Source of the DNA: Sipunculus nudus
Lineage: Eukaryota > Annelida > Sipuncula > Golfingiida > Sipunculidae
DNA: 64,000 bases
Assembly: GCA_026874595.1 (NCBI GenBank)
Contig: CM049307.1
Location: 6,225,579 to 6,289,578, forward strand
Direction: 5' to 3'
The notes beneath the pieces were generated by a model, which did no database searches, was not told the DNA's origin, and saw nothing but the letters and a program-made list of their open reading frames with translations. The first letter of the stretch is position 1. Every line of letters begins with the position of its first letter. A program made the translations under genes and the position numbers. Of the stretch, positions 10,123 to 20,686 are shown one piece after another.

Positions 10123-10277
10123 CATGTCATCATCTCACTCTCCACAGGCTCTGGATATTCTGGTTCGTCAGATGAACGTACGAGACATTGATGTGTTCTA
10201 TGCCATCTTAGATCAGGTCAAGTCATCACCTGTATGGAAGTACCGTAAAGACGCCACCAGACTCCTCATCCTGCTGG
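10123..10277 (+). CDS. Helical-repeat (HEAT/ARM-like) gene, first visible exon
   Basis: A TCTGTCACAG acceptor precedes the exon and a GG|GTCAGT donor follows it. The frame starts one base in (codon third position), so the ATG at 10124 is internal and not the start. It encodes about 51 residues (ALDILVRQMNVRDIDVFYAI, then a WKYRKDATRLLILLG segment), with the alternating amphipathic helices of HEAT repeats; the arginine and A/L pattern in the second helix is typical. HEATR4 is a candidate by general resemblance of the C-terminal architecture, but I cannot confirm it. Such proteins are scaffolds with no enzymatic signature. Upstream exons are not identified. Confidence 0.75.
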
Positions 10278-10757
10278 GTCAGTGTCACATTTCCATCTCC
10301 TGTCACTAATTTCTCTGAAATGGATTCCATTCAGTCTGAATCAAATTGTAACAGTAAGGTCTAATAACAGCATTTAAACAATATAAATTACCTTTTTGTT
10401 AAAATTATGCAAAGAAATTTTTAATTTGCTGGTTCTTTAAACCTTTCTGTGAACCTCAGCATTACAAGTCATTGGTTACTGTGTTCAATTCAAATGAACC
10501 AGCTTTATAGTGATGGGAATGAGGGGCAAGAAAATTGGTGTTACTGATAATTTTAATTTTTTAATAAATATTTTGAGAAATGACTAAGTATGAGTCATGA
10601 TCTTTGTCAATACACCAGACATGCAGAGTCCTTGTCACTCTTTGCCACAGGTGTCACTAGTTTGGTTATAGAGTTCTATTGTATACTGAAGAACTATAGG
10701 CAATATGCATATAGAAGTGTCATGCCCTGGGTCACTATTTCTTCTGTATTGTGACAG

Positions 10758-10840
10758 GGCCTGACAACCCTTCAATAAAGAAAAACCAGGACAAAATATT
10801 TGATGCTCTGGAACTGAAACTCTGGGACGAACCAAACAAG
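10758..10840 (+). CDS. Helical-repeat gene, exon 2 of the visible set
   Basis: Acceptor TTGTGACAG and donor AAG|GTCAGT. The exon supplies two bases that complete the glycine codon split by the previous intron, then 27 codons (PDNPSIKKNQDKIFDALELK, then LWDEPNK). The segment looks like the loop and first helix of a HEAT unit. It ends in phase 0. Confidence 0.75.
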
Positions 10841-10879
10841 GTCAGTGTGATGCGTGCTGTTCATATTAATATCCCATCG

Positions 10880-10972
10880 GTAAATATAAAGATTTACTCT
10901 GTGTAAATATACAGATTTACTCTGTGTAAATATACAGATTTACTCTGTGTAAATATACAGTTTTACTCTGTG
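10880..10972 (+). repeat. Minisatellite, about 4 copies of 23 bp, in intron 2
   Basis: Units of GTAAATATACAGATTTACTC type; nearly perfect. Each unit starts with GTAAAT, a weak donor-like string. Simple intronic tandem repeat. Confidence 0.9.
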
Positions 10973-11262
10973 AATGAAAGTATGATGACCTGATTATGTT
11001 CATCATCATAGTTGAATATAAATTCTCCTAGGATATTTCTGCTTTTCAAAATTCAGCTGCAAATTGCTTTATATACAAATAGACATTATGTATATATGTT
11101 ATACACTTATTTCAGTCTAAAAAGATTTTTCCAAATACCCCAAACCATGCTCTCTGTTTCATTCTGTTATGGTCAAAAGAAAACTTAAGTTTCTGTTTTG
11201 TCCATATGTAAAATCTAGAAGTTGGAATAATCTGATTGCTATCAGGTTTTCTTATACTGTAG

Positions 11263-11336
11263 GCTGTACGACAAGGAGCTGCTAAAGCTTTGGCTTCACT
11301 CAACATGTTCCCTAAAGCTTGTGAGCACGTAGAGAA
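11263..11336 (+). CDS. Helical-repeat gene, exon 3 of the visible set
   Basis: Acceptor TATACTGTAG and donor GAGAA|GTAAGT, a strong consensus. It encodes AVRQGAAKALASLNMFPKAC-type sequence, a typical second HEAT helix (AVRxGAAKALASL). It ends in phase 2, completed by the first base of the next exon to give lysine. Confidence 0.8.
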
Positions 11337-11726
11337 GTAAGTACAGTGGTATATATATTTGGTATTTTCAGCCTGTGTAAAGATATTGTTGAATTTGGAA
11401 TTGAGGAAAATAATTGATAAAAAGAGCAACCTGTAATAACTCTAGATTTCTGACTGAATAAAACCTGTATAAAATCTAGATAGGTTTCATTCTACTTAAA
11501 TAATAGGTTTTTATAGAGTTCTGTACTAAAATTTATCTTAACACAAAATGCAGAAACCCATAAAAAACACTGAAATATTCAAACCACAGAAAAAAACATT
11601 TTTAAAATATTTACTTACAAATATTTCTTAGAAACCTCAAACACCCAAACTTTAAGTGTTTAAAACATTTCTGATTTGAAGGATAAAAGCACAAATTGCA
11701 GTATCTTTTTAAAATTTTTTTCATAG

Positions 11727-11778
11727 AAACCTGGAAGACACCCAAGAGATGAAGAGAGTGCAAGCTGTAGTGTCAGCG
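11727..11778 (+). CDS. Helical-repeat gene, exon 4 of the visible set; its donor is tandemly amplified
   Basis: Acceptor TTTTTTTCATAG. After one base completing lysine it encodes 17 codons (NLEDTQEMKRVQAVVSA) and ends in phase 0 at GCG|GTGAGT. The last 14 coding bases and the donor are the first unit of the 33-copy 32-bp minisatellite that fills the start of the following intron. Using the first donor is the only choice that keeps the frame: reading through gives GTGAGTACATTT and then an in-frame TAG within the next unit. Confidence 0.8.
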
Positions 11779-12822
11779 GTGAGTACATTTTATCCTCTGT
11801 AGTGTCAGTGGTGAGTACATTTTATCCTCTGTAGTGTCAGTGGTGAGTACATTTTATCCTCTGTAGTGTCAGTGGTGAGTACATTTTATCCTCTGTAGTG
11901 TCAGTGGTGAGTACATTTTATCCTCTGTAGTGTCAGTGGTGAGTACATTTTATCCTCTGTAGTGTCAGTGGTGAGTACATTTTATCCTCTGTAGTGTCAG
12001 TGGTGAGTACATTTTATCCTCTGTAGTGTCAGTGGTGAGTACATTTTATCCTCTGTAGTGTCAGTGGTGAGTACATTTTATCCTCTGTAGTGTCAGTGGT
12101 GAGTACATTTTATCCTCTGTAGTGTCAGCGGTGAGAACATTTTATCCTCTGTAGTGTCAGCGGTGAGTACATTTTATCCTCTGTAGTGTCAGCGGTGAGT
12201 ACATTTTATCCTCTGTAGTGTCAGCGGTGAGTACATTTTATCCTCTGTAGTGTCAGCGGTGAGTACATTTTATCCTCTGTAGTGTCAGCGGTGAGTACAT
12301 TTTATCCTCTGTAGTGTCAGCGGTGAGTACATTTTATCCTCTGTAGTGTCAGCGGTGAGTACATTTTATCCTCTGTAGTGTCAGCGGTGAGTACATTTTA
12401 TCCTCGGTAGTGTCAGCGGTGAGTACATTTTATCCTCGGTAGTGTCAGTGGTGAGTACATTTTATCCTCGGTAGTGTCAGCGGTGAGTACATTTTATCCT
12501 CGGTAGTGTCAGTGGTGAGAACATTTTATCCTCTGTAGTGTCAGTGGTGAGTACATTTTATCCTCGGTAGTGTCAGTGGTGAGTACATTTTATCCTCTGT
12601 AGTGTCAGTGGTGAGTACATTTTATCCTCTGTAGTGTCAGTGGTGAGTACATTTTGTCCTCTGTAGTGTCAGTGGTGAGTACATTTTATCCTCTGTAGTG
12701 TCAGTGGTGAGTACATTTTGTCCTCTGTATTGTCAGTGGTGAGTACATTTTGTCCTCTGTAGTGTCAGTGGTGAGTACATTTTATCCTCTGTAGTGTCAG
12801 TGGTGAGTACATTTGATCCTCT
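11765..12822 (+). repeat. 32-bp minisatellite, 33 copies, each carrying a copy of the exon 4 splice donor
   Basis: The donor string GGTGAGTACAT recurs exactly every 32 bp from 11779 to 12803 (32 intervals over 1,024 bp) with no indels. Units vary at a few positions: GTCAGCGG versus GTCAGTGG, CCTCTGTAG versus CCTCGGTAG, ATTTTATCC versus ATTTTGTCC, and GTGAGAACA in two copies. Variants are clustered (a block of CGG units in the middle, TGG units at each end), which shows expansion by local block duplication. Unit one is partly exon 4 itself. There are no spacers, so this is not a CRISPR array. Confidence 0.97.
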
Positions 12823-12939
12823 CAGCCTTAAATACATGTAGATACCACTATGACCTCCAGATCTGTCTTGTTATTAAATCTAAACTTAAGAATTATAAAA
12901 TTATGGTAAGTATAGTAGGTGGAGCAGACCCTTTTTTAT

Positions 12940-13320
12940 ATGCGCATCATATGATGGGAGTATTATGGTATACCCACCATCTGTCCGTCCATTAACTTTT
13001 AGTTTCACCTCAATAACTTACCAGGGCTTTGATGGATTTTCATGAAACTCACCATGACTAATAACCATCGATTATCTGGCCCAAGTTCAATATGGGTAAC
13101 ATCCACACATATTTAATAAGGTCACAGGTCACTAGGCTTCTTTGTGGTGTTGCAGCGATAACTTCTGAAGAATATGAAGGATTTTGATAAAACTCTTCAG
13201 TAATGTTAATCAATAAAATAGTTCACATAAGTTAAATTTCCAGCAAAATCCATGCATTTTGAGGTCACATGTCACCGCACTTTGGAGGCACCTTGGTGAC
13301 TTACCAAAAATCCTATGAAT
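12940..13320 (+). repeat. Dispersed mollusc-type repeat with CCGTCCATTAACTTTT head (copy in intron 4)
   Basis: Begins near TATGGGAGTATTATGG and has CTGTCCGTCCATTAACTTTT followed by two related segments containing CAATAACTT...GATGGATTTTCATGAAAC and GGTCACAGGTCACT. The same style (CCGTCC head, then units with AATAACT and GGTCACAG) occurs at 17,205 and 22,800. Probably a non-autonomous element; its ends are not defined. Confidence 0.55.
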
Positions 13321-14225
13321 TTTCATGATACTCATTATACATATTTACCAATGCACATTTGCTGTGCTCTTGTTTGCATTAAGGAAGTGTATGAACCTGT
13401 TTTACAGGCACAAAGCTTTTCTAATGAGATTTTGACAAGTCTTTTGCTTCGTCTGCCTATTGGCTTGATTTTTCACAGTAATGTGTCACCTGTAGATGTA
13501 GCTGCTTATTTGTTCTGGGAGGAAATTAGTCTTGGGCAACATGCAGTCGCACAATTTAAAAAGATAAAATAACACTTTTTTACTGGAATAAAATTTAGAG
13601 CCTAAACCTTCAAATTATCAGGACTGCATAATATTATCTAAACTTATAAATGAAACAGAAAGATACTTACCAGGCTAGATAAAAAGACTGCTCCTTGGAA
13701 GTGGGTGGCTCTTAACCTGGGTAGCCAACACTGTCATAAAACCAACCCCAAGGTGAATAAGAAGCCATACCCTGGCTGGCCTTCTGGCCAGCCTTCTATA
13801 GGGCCCACTTGTCTCGTCCAAAAAAGAGCAAATCAGGGTGAATATCCCCCCTTTAACACAGGCTACAGAAGGCAGGGTAGAAACCCTGCATTTTGATTGG
13901 TTATGGGGCATCTCTATATTGACTGTCAATCAGTGTTGATGCCCCACCCCTGGCCAACTGAGGTCAGGTCAAAGGGCAAGAATGTTACAACCTGTCAGTG
14001 ACAGTAAAGAAATCTCTGCTGACTACCTTCTGTTCATAACAGACACTGGAGGCAATCCATGAAAGGTTCAGTTATACGGGCACCTTTCTATTACCACAAC
14101 TGTTTATTTTGATCCATAATCTTAGTAATGCAATCATTCATATAACACTGCAAAAAACAGAACTCTCTTTATCTGTAATGTGGAGGTTCTACTGTATATT
14201 GATGTTTATTGATATTCTGTCACAG
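13321..14225. other. Intron sequence, no gene recognised
   Basis: Contains a GC-richer block (about 13,660-13,990) with short inverted segments (CTGGCTGGCCTTCTGGCCAG; GGGGCATCTC with GATGCCCC), probably an old repeat. The 85-codon frame at 13,315 has no recognisable motif. Confidence 0.4.
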
Positions 14226-14312
14226 GGCACCCTGTCAATGAACAGTGAGCGTGTTATTCGACAGCTGCTGGAGATGCTCGAACTTGACAGCAGTGAATAT
14301 GTCAGGCTCATG
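14226..14312 (+). CDS. Helical-repeat gene, exon 5 of the visible set
   Basis: Acceptor ATTCTGTCACAG, donor ATG|GTAAGC. Exactly 29 codons, phase 0 at both ends: a GTLSMNSERVIRQLLEML segment followed by ELDSSEYVRLM, a clear HEAT helix-turn-helix (LLEMLELDSSEYVRLM). The phases agree with exon 4 joined at its first donor. Confidence 0.8.
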
Positions 14313-14616
14313 GTAAGCACATAATAGAGAATTCAATATTTAAAATAAAAATTACTTCAAATAGTAAACTAATTAATCAGAAAGGTGTAATATTATTTTA
14401 CTCCAGTATTGCCCACATTAGGTTATCGCTTGGTGATTGAATGATAAAATAATTTGACAAATTAACAATTCATGACAGTTCTGCAAGTTTTTTCATCACA
14501 TATAGTCTGGGATAAAATGTGTAGCTACTTTCAAAGAGAAAAGTATTTCCAGGTGGAACTTTAGTATTTATCATAAGAAATAACAGGAATAACATTGACT
14601 TTGTGTTGCATTTCAG

Positions 14617-14708
14617 ATTATCAGAACGCTGGGAGTTTTGAACGTTCAGAGTAATCGGGTTATAAGAGCACTCAATGACAAGGAAAAAGTTGGAGGTCCT
14701 CTTGCCCG
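14617..14708 (+). CDS. Helical-repeat gene, exon 6 of the visible set
   Basis: Acceptor TTGCATTTCAG, donor GCCCG|GTTAGT. It encodes 30 codons (IIRTLGVLNVQSNRVIRALN, then DKEKVGGPLAR) and ends in phase 2. I..TLGxLNV..xRVIRAL is a typical HEAT pattern. The downstream intron is 9,174 bp and filled with nested elements. Confidence 0.8.
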
Positions 14709-14826
14709 GTTAGTACCTGAAAAAACTTAATGTAGCAGACTTCTCTGACCTTCATGAAATTAAACAACACAGTGTCTGCTTGTAGCTCTGTCAAGTGAGC
14801 ATGTATAAAGATTAACTAGAATATGG

Positions 14827-14845
14827 GTAGTCGACAAGCGACTAC
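14827..14845. repeat. Short palindrome next to the left end of nested element D
   Basis: GTAGTCG-ACAAG-CGACTAC, a 7-bp perfect stem immediately outside GTATCCGCCAAAA. It may be part of the element terminus. Confidence 0.6.
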
Positions 14846-16565
14846 ATGTATCCGCCAAAATCGGGTGAAGTGAACGGGTGAAGTGAGGCATGTATTGAGT
14901 GGCAAGGGGAAATAGAGTAAGGTGTGTTGCATAATAGCCTGGATGTCTGCAGCCGAAATGTTTATGTAGGTTGGGCCACCTACCATAAAATCAAGAAAGC
15001 TGTCCAAAATGTATACATATGCAAAATTTTAGGCAGATAAGTCAAACCACTACATGTATATGAGTGATTTTATCCCACAGCAGACAAACAGAAGGACTTG
15101 TGCAAAAGTGGTGGCAGGTGGCGCAATCAAATTTATATATGAATAAGAGCTATGTGAGTTCTATACACATGCAAAATTTCAGGGGTTATGTCCGACCAGT
15201 CCTGAGATATAAGCCTGAATGTCTGCAGCGTTAACATAAATGCAGGTGGCACCACCTGCCAAAAAAAGCGCAAAATTTTAGGCAGATAAGTCAAACCACT
15301 ACTGAGATATGAGTGATTTTTGAAAAGTCTGAGAAATTCAATTCTACTCACGTACCAGCGGCTTCTGTTAGTTCGTAACTTCTTACCTAGTAGCGGCGTC
15401 AGTCCAATGTCGTCCAGGTCGTCCTCCGTCTGTCAACTTTTGCTACGTCTTCCCACCTTGGGACGCCATATGCTTCTGTCTCCCATCCCTTCTCTCCTCC
15501 CTTCACGAGAGCTACTTCCATTTGTTTTTCCTTTTCCCGCTAGATGGCTATTTTACTTTATAAAGAGTTCCGACAGTTATCAATTTTAGCCCAGATTTTA
15601 GACTAACAGACGGATGCTGTGCAATAATGTTTGCAGTAGGTCCCTCTTGTTTTGTGTATGATAAAGAGCTATGTGAAATCTATACACATGCAAAATTTTG
15701 GCCCAATCGGTCAAACGGTTCCCGAGATATGAGCTTGGATGTCTGCAGCATAAACTAGAATGTAGGTGGTGCCCACGGTCATAAAATCAAGAAAGCTGTC
15801 CAGGATGTATAGACCTGCAAAATTTTAGGCAGATATATCAAACCACAGCCAAGTTTTGAGTGATTTTATTCCACTGCAGACAAACAGATGCACGCTGTGC
15901 AAAAATGGTTGCAGGTGGTGCCACCAGTTTTGGGTATGATAAAGAGCTATGTGAAATCTATACACATGCAAATTTTCAGGACCAGTCCGGAGATATAAGC
16001 ATGGATGTCTGCAGCGTGAACGTGAATGTAGGTGGCGCTACCTGTCATAAAATCAAGAAAGCTATCCAGGATGTATATGCATGCCGAATTTGATTTGTAT
16101 CAGTCAAACCACTGCAGAGATATGAATGATTTTAACCCAAGGCATATGAACAGAATGACATTGTGCAAATATGGTTGCAGGCCGCACCACCATTTTTAGC
16201 TCAGATGACTGAAAGTCATCTGAGCTATGGCAATCACCCTTTGTCCGGCATCCGGCCATCTGGCAATCCGTTAACAAGCCACAAATCGTAACCACTTGAC
16301 CTGGAATCTTCTAACTTTACATTCAGGGAGGTCCATAAAAATCTCCTTGGAAACCTGAAATTAGATCTCTGTTACCCATATCCTCTGAGCTTTGGGTCTT
16401 GAAAGTACCCCTCAGAATAATTTAAAGTTTGATACAAAAGCCAGTGTATCTGAATAACTAATGCATGGATCACCATGATTCTTTGCATGAATTTTGACCA
16501 TGGAGTGTTCTGTCAGTTTCTGCAAACTGGTGGCGCCACCTGTATTTTTCTAATTTTACACATTT

Positions 16566-18262
16566 TTATGCCCCTGCCACAAAGTGGCCGGGGCATATAG
16601 TTTTACCCATGTCCGTCCTTCCGTCATTCCGTCATTCCAAAATCAAAGAGTTGTACAGACTTTTTTTTGCAATGCCTGCAGATATTGGCCTGATTTTTGG
16701 TGTGTGGGCAGATAATGACCAGTTACAGATCAAGTTCGCGTTTCGTCCCGGTTGACCTACTTTTGACCGTTTTACGGCTCCTAAACTTAGAAAATTTCAT
16801 GAAAAATAGAAATTTTCATGACAAATACACATGTACGGACTTTTTTCGCAATGCCTGCAGATATTGGCCTGAGTTTTGGTGTGTGGGCAGATAATGACCA
16901 GTTACAGATCGAGTTTGTGTTTCGCCTCTGTTGACCTAATTTTGACCGTTTTACGGCTCCTAAACTTAGAAAATTTCATGAAAAATAGAAATTTTCATGA
17001 CAAATACACATGTAGAGACTTTTTTTCGCAATGCCTGCAGAAATTGGCCTGATTTTTGGTGTGTGGGCAGATAATGACCAGTTACAGATCGAGTTCGCGT
17101 TTTGTCCCGGTTGACCTTCTTTTGACCGTTTTACGGCTCCTAAACTTAGAAAAATTCATGAAAAATAGAAATTTTCATGACAAATACACATGTACAGCCG
17201 TTTTTAGCCCTCAGCTCACATAGGCTGATGGGCTATTGTCGTCACCCAAGCTGTTCGTCTGTCCGTCCGTCCATCTGTCTGTCCATCCGTCCGTTCCGCG
17301 TCTGTTAACTTTTACCTTGTGAGCGGGATATCTCTAAAAGGATTCACCGTTGGAATTTTATTTCATCAGTGAAGATGTATATCGATAAAATCTCGGTCAA
17401 GTTCGAAGATGGGTGACCTTGACCCATTTTTCTACATTTTAGAGCTGATTATAGAAAAACACTCAGAAGTTTATATCTCAGGAACCATTGTGTGGATTTT
17501 CACAAAACTTACTATGATCATTGGGACTGATGGTCTGTATGTGCTGCACAATTTTGGTGGCGCCACCTGCAATTTCTGATTTTTTAATGAAATTTTATCG
17601 GAATTTTTCAATTTTGGCCTTTTGTGCAGGATATCTACAAAGGTATTCAACACAGGAACTTCATTTCTTCAGTGCTATTGCATTATATTTACAAAATCTT
17701 GGTCAAGTTCAAAGATGGGTGATCTTGACCTACTTTTCAAGGTCACAGAGCTTAGTATAGAAAAAAACATTGGAGCTTATTTCTCAGGAAGCATTTGGTG
17801 GATTGTTATGAAACATGGTATATACCTCTCCAATTTAAATTTATAAATGATTATCAACTTTTGCTAATATTCTAGTTTCGCAATGCAATGCTTACAGATA
17901 CTGGCCTAATGTTTGGTCTGTGGGCGCATAATGACCACTTACAGATCGAGTTCGCTTTTCGTCCCAGTTAACCTATTTTTCACCATATGACAGATTCTGA
18001 ACATAGAAAATTTAATGAAAGACAGAAATTTTCATGAAAAATGCGCATATATGGACTTTTTTTTTACAATGCCAGCAGATACTGGCCTGATTTTTGGTGT
18101 GTTGCTTGATAATGACCCTTTACAGATCGAGTTTGCATTTTGCCCTTGTTAACCTACTTTTGACCATACAGCACCTCCTGAACTTAAAAATTTTTACAAA
18201 ATTTAACAAATGTTTCTAATTTGCCCCAGGGGGGGGCATTCGTGTCGTTCCGACACATCTAG
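16566..18262 (+). mobile_element. Element B, copy 1 (TATGCCCC hairpin head, about 180-bp tandem core), inserted in A
   Basis: Starts with a hairpin, TATGCCCC-TG-CCACAAAGTGG-CC-GGGGCATA, followed by CCGTCCTTCCGTCATTCC. The core has units of about 180 bp (GCAATGCCTGCAG at 16,669, 16,848 and 17,028; further diverged units at 17,880-18,200). The right end is GCCCCAGGGGGGGGCATTCGTGTC followed by a small GTGTCGTTCCGACAC palindrome. A-type sequence is found directly on both sides. A complete inverted copy lies at 62,415-63,227. No coding capacity. Confidence 0.7.
17203..17875 (+). mobile_element. Element C (TTTTTAGCCCTCAGCTCAC head), inserted in B
   Basis: Interrupts a B core unit: B sequence stops at ACATGTACAG and resumes at TTTCGCAATGC near 17,876. 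The head TTTTTAGCCCTCAGCTCACA is followed by CTGTCCGTCCGTCC, then two units containing TTCGAAGATGGGTGACCTTG or TTCAAAGATGGGTGATCTTG, with one perfect GGTGGCGCCACC at 17,556. The right boundary is judged only from where B resumes. Confidence 0.55.
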
Positions 18263-19237
18263 TTTTCTGTATTTTTGATACCTTCAAAGAAGCTATCATC
18301 TGTTAACAAGGCACAAATTGTAACCACTGGACCTGAAATCTTCTAACTCGACATCAAGAGAGGTCCATGAAAAGTCTCTGTGGAAACATGAAATTAGGTC
18401 TCTGTTACTCATATCCTTCAAGCTATGGGGCTTGTAAGTACCCCTCAGAATAATTAAAAATTTAATACAAAAAGCCAGAGTATCTGAATAACTAATGCAT
18501 GGATCACCATGATTCTTGCATGAATATTGATCATGGAGTGTTCCCTCAGTTCCTGCAAACTGGTGGCGCCACCTGTATTTTTCTAATTTTACAATTTTTT
18601 TTCTCTATTTTTTTATACATTCAAAGAAACTATCCTCTGTTTACAGGGCACAAATAGTAACCACTGGACCTTGATTTTTCTAACTTGACATCAAAGGAGG
18701 TCATTGAAAAGTCTCTATGGAAATCTGAAATGCGGTGTCTGTTACCCATATCCTCCTCGCTAAGTACCCCCCAGAATAATTAAAAATGTGATACAGAAAC
18801 TCTGCATTAGTTTCAAGAGAACTTCTCTGAGACCCTTGGACTGATCTTTCCAAAACCTAGCATAGTTGTTCCTTCATCTATGTTGTTGTGCCTAACAAAG
18901 ACTGATGGTACCACCGGCTATCTTTTCTGTGCCATATGAATCTGGGTGTCTTTTAGATGACAGCCAATATCTCAGGAGTGGCTCAATGTATTGAGCTGAA
19001 AGTTTGCACGTCCATAGATCTTGGATCTCTATATCTCCTAATAGAGACTGGTGGCCCCACCTACAATACTTTTTGCGTAGTATCCATCTGTGCATTTGCC
19101 ATCTGTTCGTCTTAGTGGTTCTTCAATGTATTAGGTTGAAATTGTGCATGTTCATAGATCCTCAACGCCTACATCCTGTAAACAAGACTGGTGGCGCCAT
19201 CTGCAGTCATTTTCGCGTGGCATTCATCGGTATATTT

Positions 19238-19630
19238 TTTTTTTTTCTAATATTTTTTTGTTGGTGGTAACCGCCTTCATTTTTTAATGCTACCTTAACT
19301 AAGTATATGTACATCTGCAGATTTCCATTCCGGTTTCGGACTAAGTGACAGGGCAGTATCACACGCTTCCTCTCATTTTATAACCTGGCATTAACCAGGC
19401 CCGGTGACTACTGCACCTGCGGGCCCTGGGTTGGTAATCACCCGAAAGGTGCACTCGTTTGTGAGTGAAACACGGCCGTTGGGCACGACCTTCCCATTAA
19501 GCCTGCAGAGCGCTCACCCTGGGTGGGGGCCAACCGTGAAAAACCTCACCGCCTCGGCTGAGATTCGAACTCACGATCTCCCGGCTTTGAGTCCTGCGCT
19601 CTACCCCTGAGCCACAGAAGCCGGTTATTT
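19238..19630 (-). mobile_element. tRNA-derived SINE, full length, with 12-bp target-site duplication
   Basis: On the minus strand the 5' end (19,630 side) reads as a tRNA-like head: box A TGGCTCAGGGGTAGAGC and box B GTGAGTTCGAATCTC, the two internal RNA polymerase III promoter elements. A GC-rich body and an A-rich tail follow (T-rich on the plus strand, 19,238-19,260). The insertion is flanked by perfect ATCGGTATATTT at 19,226-19,237 and 19,631-19,642, and the empty-site sequence (GGCATTCATCTGTACATCTGC) is present in a sister unit near 19,893. Transposition needs a partner LINE, not present here. The young-looking duplication suggests recent insertion. Confidence 0.9.
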
Positions 19631-20686
19631 ATCGGTATATTTGCTTTTGGTGAAAATTGCTCATATCTCAGAAATGGTTCAAGGTATTGGTCTGAAATTT
19701 CGCATGTCCATCCATCTTGGAAAGTTTTCTGGTAAACGAGACAGTTGGCGGCACCCAGTTTTGTAGAATAAATAAATGCCCTTTTCTCAGGAGTGACTTG
19801 CCACATTTGCCTGAAATTGTCCAAATTCATAGATCTTGGACTCCCCCATCTTGTACTCAAGACTGGTGCAGCCACCTGCAATCATTTTCCTGTGGCATTC
19901 ATCTGTACATCTGCTTTGGGTGAAAATTGCTCATATCTCAGGAGTGGTTCAAGGTATTGGTCTGAAATTTGGCATGTCCATCCATCATGGAACATATTTT
20001 CGTAAACCAGACAGGTGGCACCACCTACCTTCCTGTTTCTGTAGAATAAATTAATTTTCATTTCTTTGGAATGGTGTGCCGTATTGGCCTGAAAATGTGC
20101 ATGTCCATAGATCTTGGCCTGCTCCACCTTGTACTCAAGACTGGTGGCGCCACATCTGCAATCGTTTTCCTGTGGCGTCCATACATACATGTGCTTTTGG
20201 GGAAAATTGCTCATATCTCTGGAATGGTTCAAGATATTGGTCTGAAATTTGGCATGTCAATCCATCTTGGATAGTTTTCTCGTAAACTAGACATTTCATA
20301 AAAGTCATGATTTTTTGGCACTCTGGTAGTCACTTTCTCATTGTTAAACATTCCTTGAATTCAGCTGAGCGTCATGGCCCATGGGCCACTAATTTGTGTA
20401 TGTTATAAAGCTATCCAAGGGCTATCCTGATTGGTCAAACAGAGATACAGAGATATGTGGGTTTATGTGTGGAAACAGACACACAAATGGAAGCTGGGCA
20501 GAGAGGAAAGATCAGAGGTCAAAGCCAATTGGTTAGGCACCAGTTTATATGTGACCCGATAATTGGTGTTAGTTTAGGAAAAATCAATCCAGTAGTCTCA
20601 GAGGAGTTCCCTGGAAACAAATATGGCAATGGCAGCGGAACCTGGTAAAAAACATAGTATCCGCAAAACTTTGTTTTGGCGGATAC

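Larger units (their letters stand above)
16194..20394 (+). mobile_element. Element A, copy 1 (TTTTAGCTCAGCTGA...TCAGCTGAGC family), carrying nested insertions
   Basis: The head TTTTAGCTCAGATGACTGAA followed by CTTTGTCCGGC matches copy 2 at 25,938, and the tail TTCAGCTGAGCGTCATGGCCC at 20,360 onward matches the tails of copies 2 and 3. AGCTCAGCTGA and TCAGCTGAGC(T) form short terminal or subterminal inverted repeats. Between them are units ending in CTGGTGGCGCCACCTG, and a second unit type of about 150-190 bp (CTCATATCTCAGGARTGGTTCA, TGAAATTTGGCATGTCCATC) at 18,950-20,280. Non-autonomous: no enzyme gene. Tandem-array-cored elements of this build resemble the bivalve Pearl/HINE (Helitron-related) group; that placement is an inference. 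Confidence 0.65.
14848..20686 (+). mobile_element. Element D: outermost element of the nest in intron 6
   Basis: Left end GTATCCGCCAAAA (14848-14860) and right end TTTTGGCGGATAC (20674-20686) are perfect 13-bp inverted repeats. The right end is itself a hairpin (GTATCCGC... from 20657). The body consists of degenerate units of about 200-300 bp containing AAGAGCTATGTGAAATCTAT, GATGTCTGCAGC and a GGTGGYGCCACC core. Later insertions (A, with B, C and a SINE inside it) make up 16,194-20,394. Body sequence resumes after A with ATTTGTGTATGTTATAAAGC, matching the TTTTGGGTATGATAAAGAGC found in intact units, which proves the nesting. No transposase is seen and no clear target duplication was found; class unknown. 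Confidence 0.6.

Noticed and set aside
10124-10309. Frame with ATG at 10124 taken as the start and end of a small gene
   Set aside because: A splice acceptor lies two bases before the ATG, a donor interrupts the frame at 10,278, and downstream exons continue in phase, so it is an internal exon.
19554-19630. Functional tRNA gene on the minus strand
   Set aside because: The tRNA-like head continues into a long non-tRNA body with an A-rich tail and target duplication, so it is a SINE.
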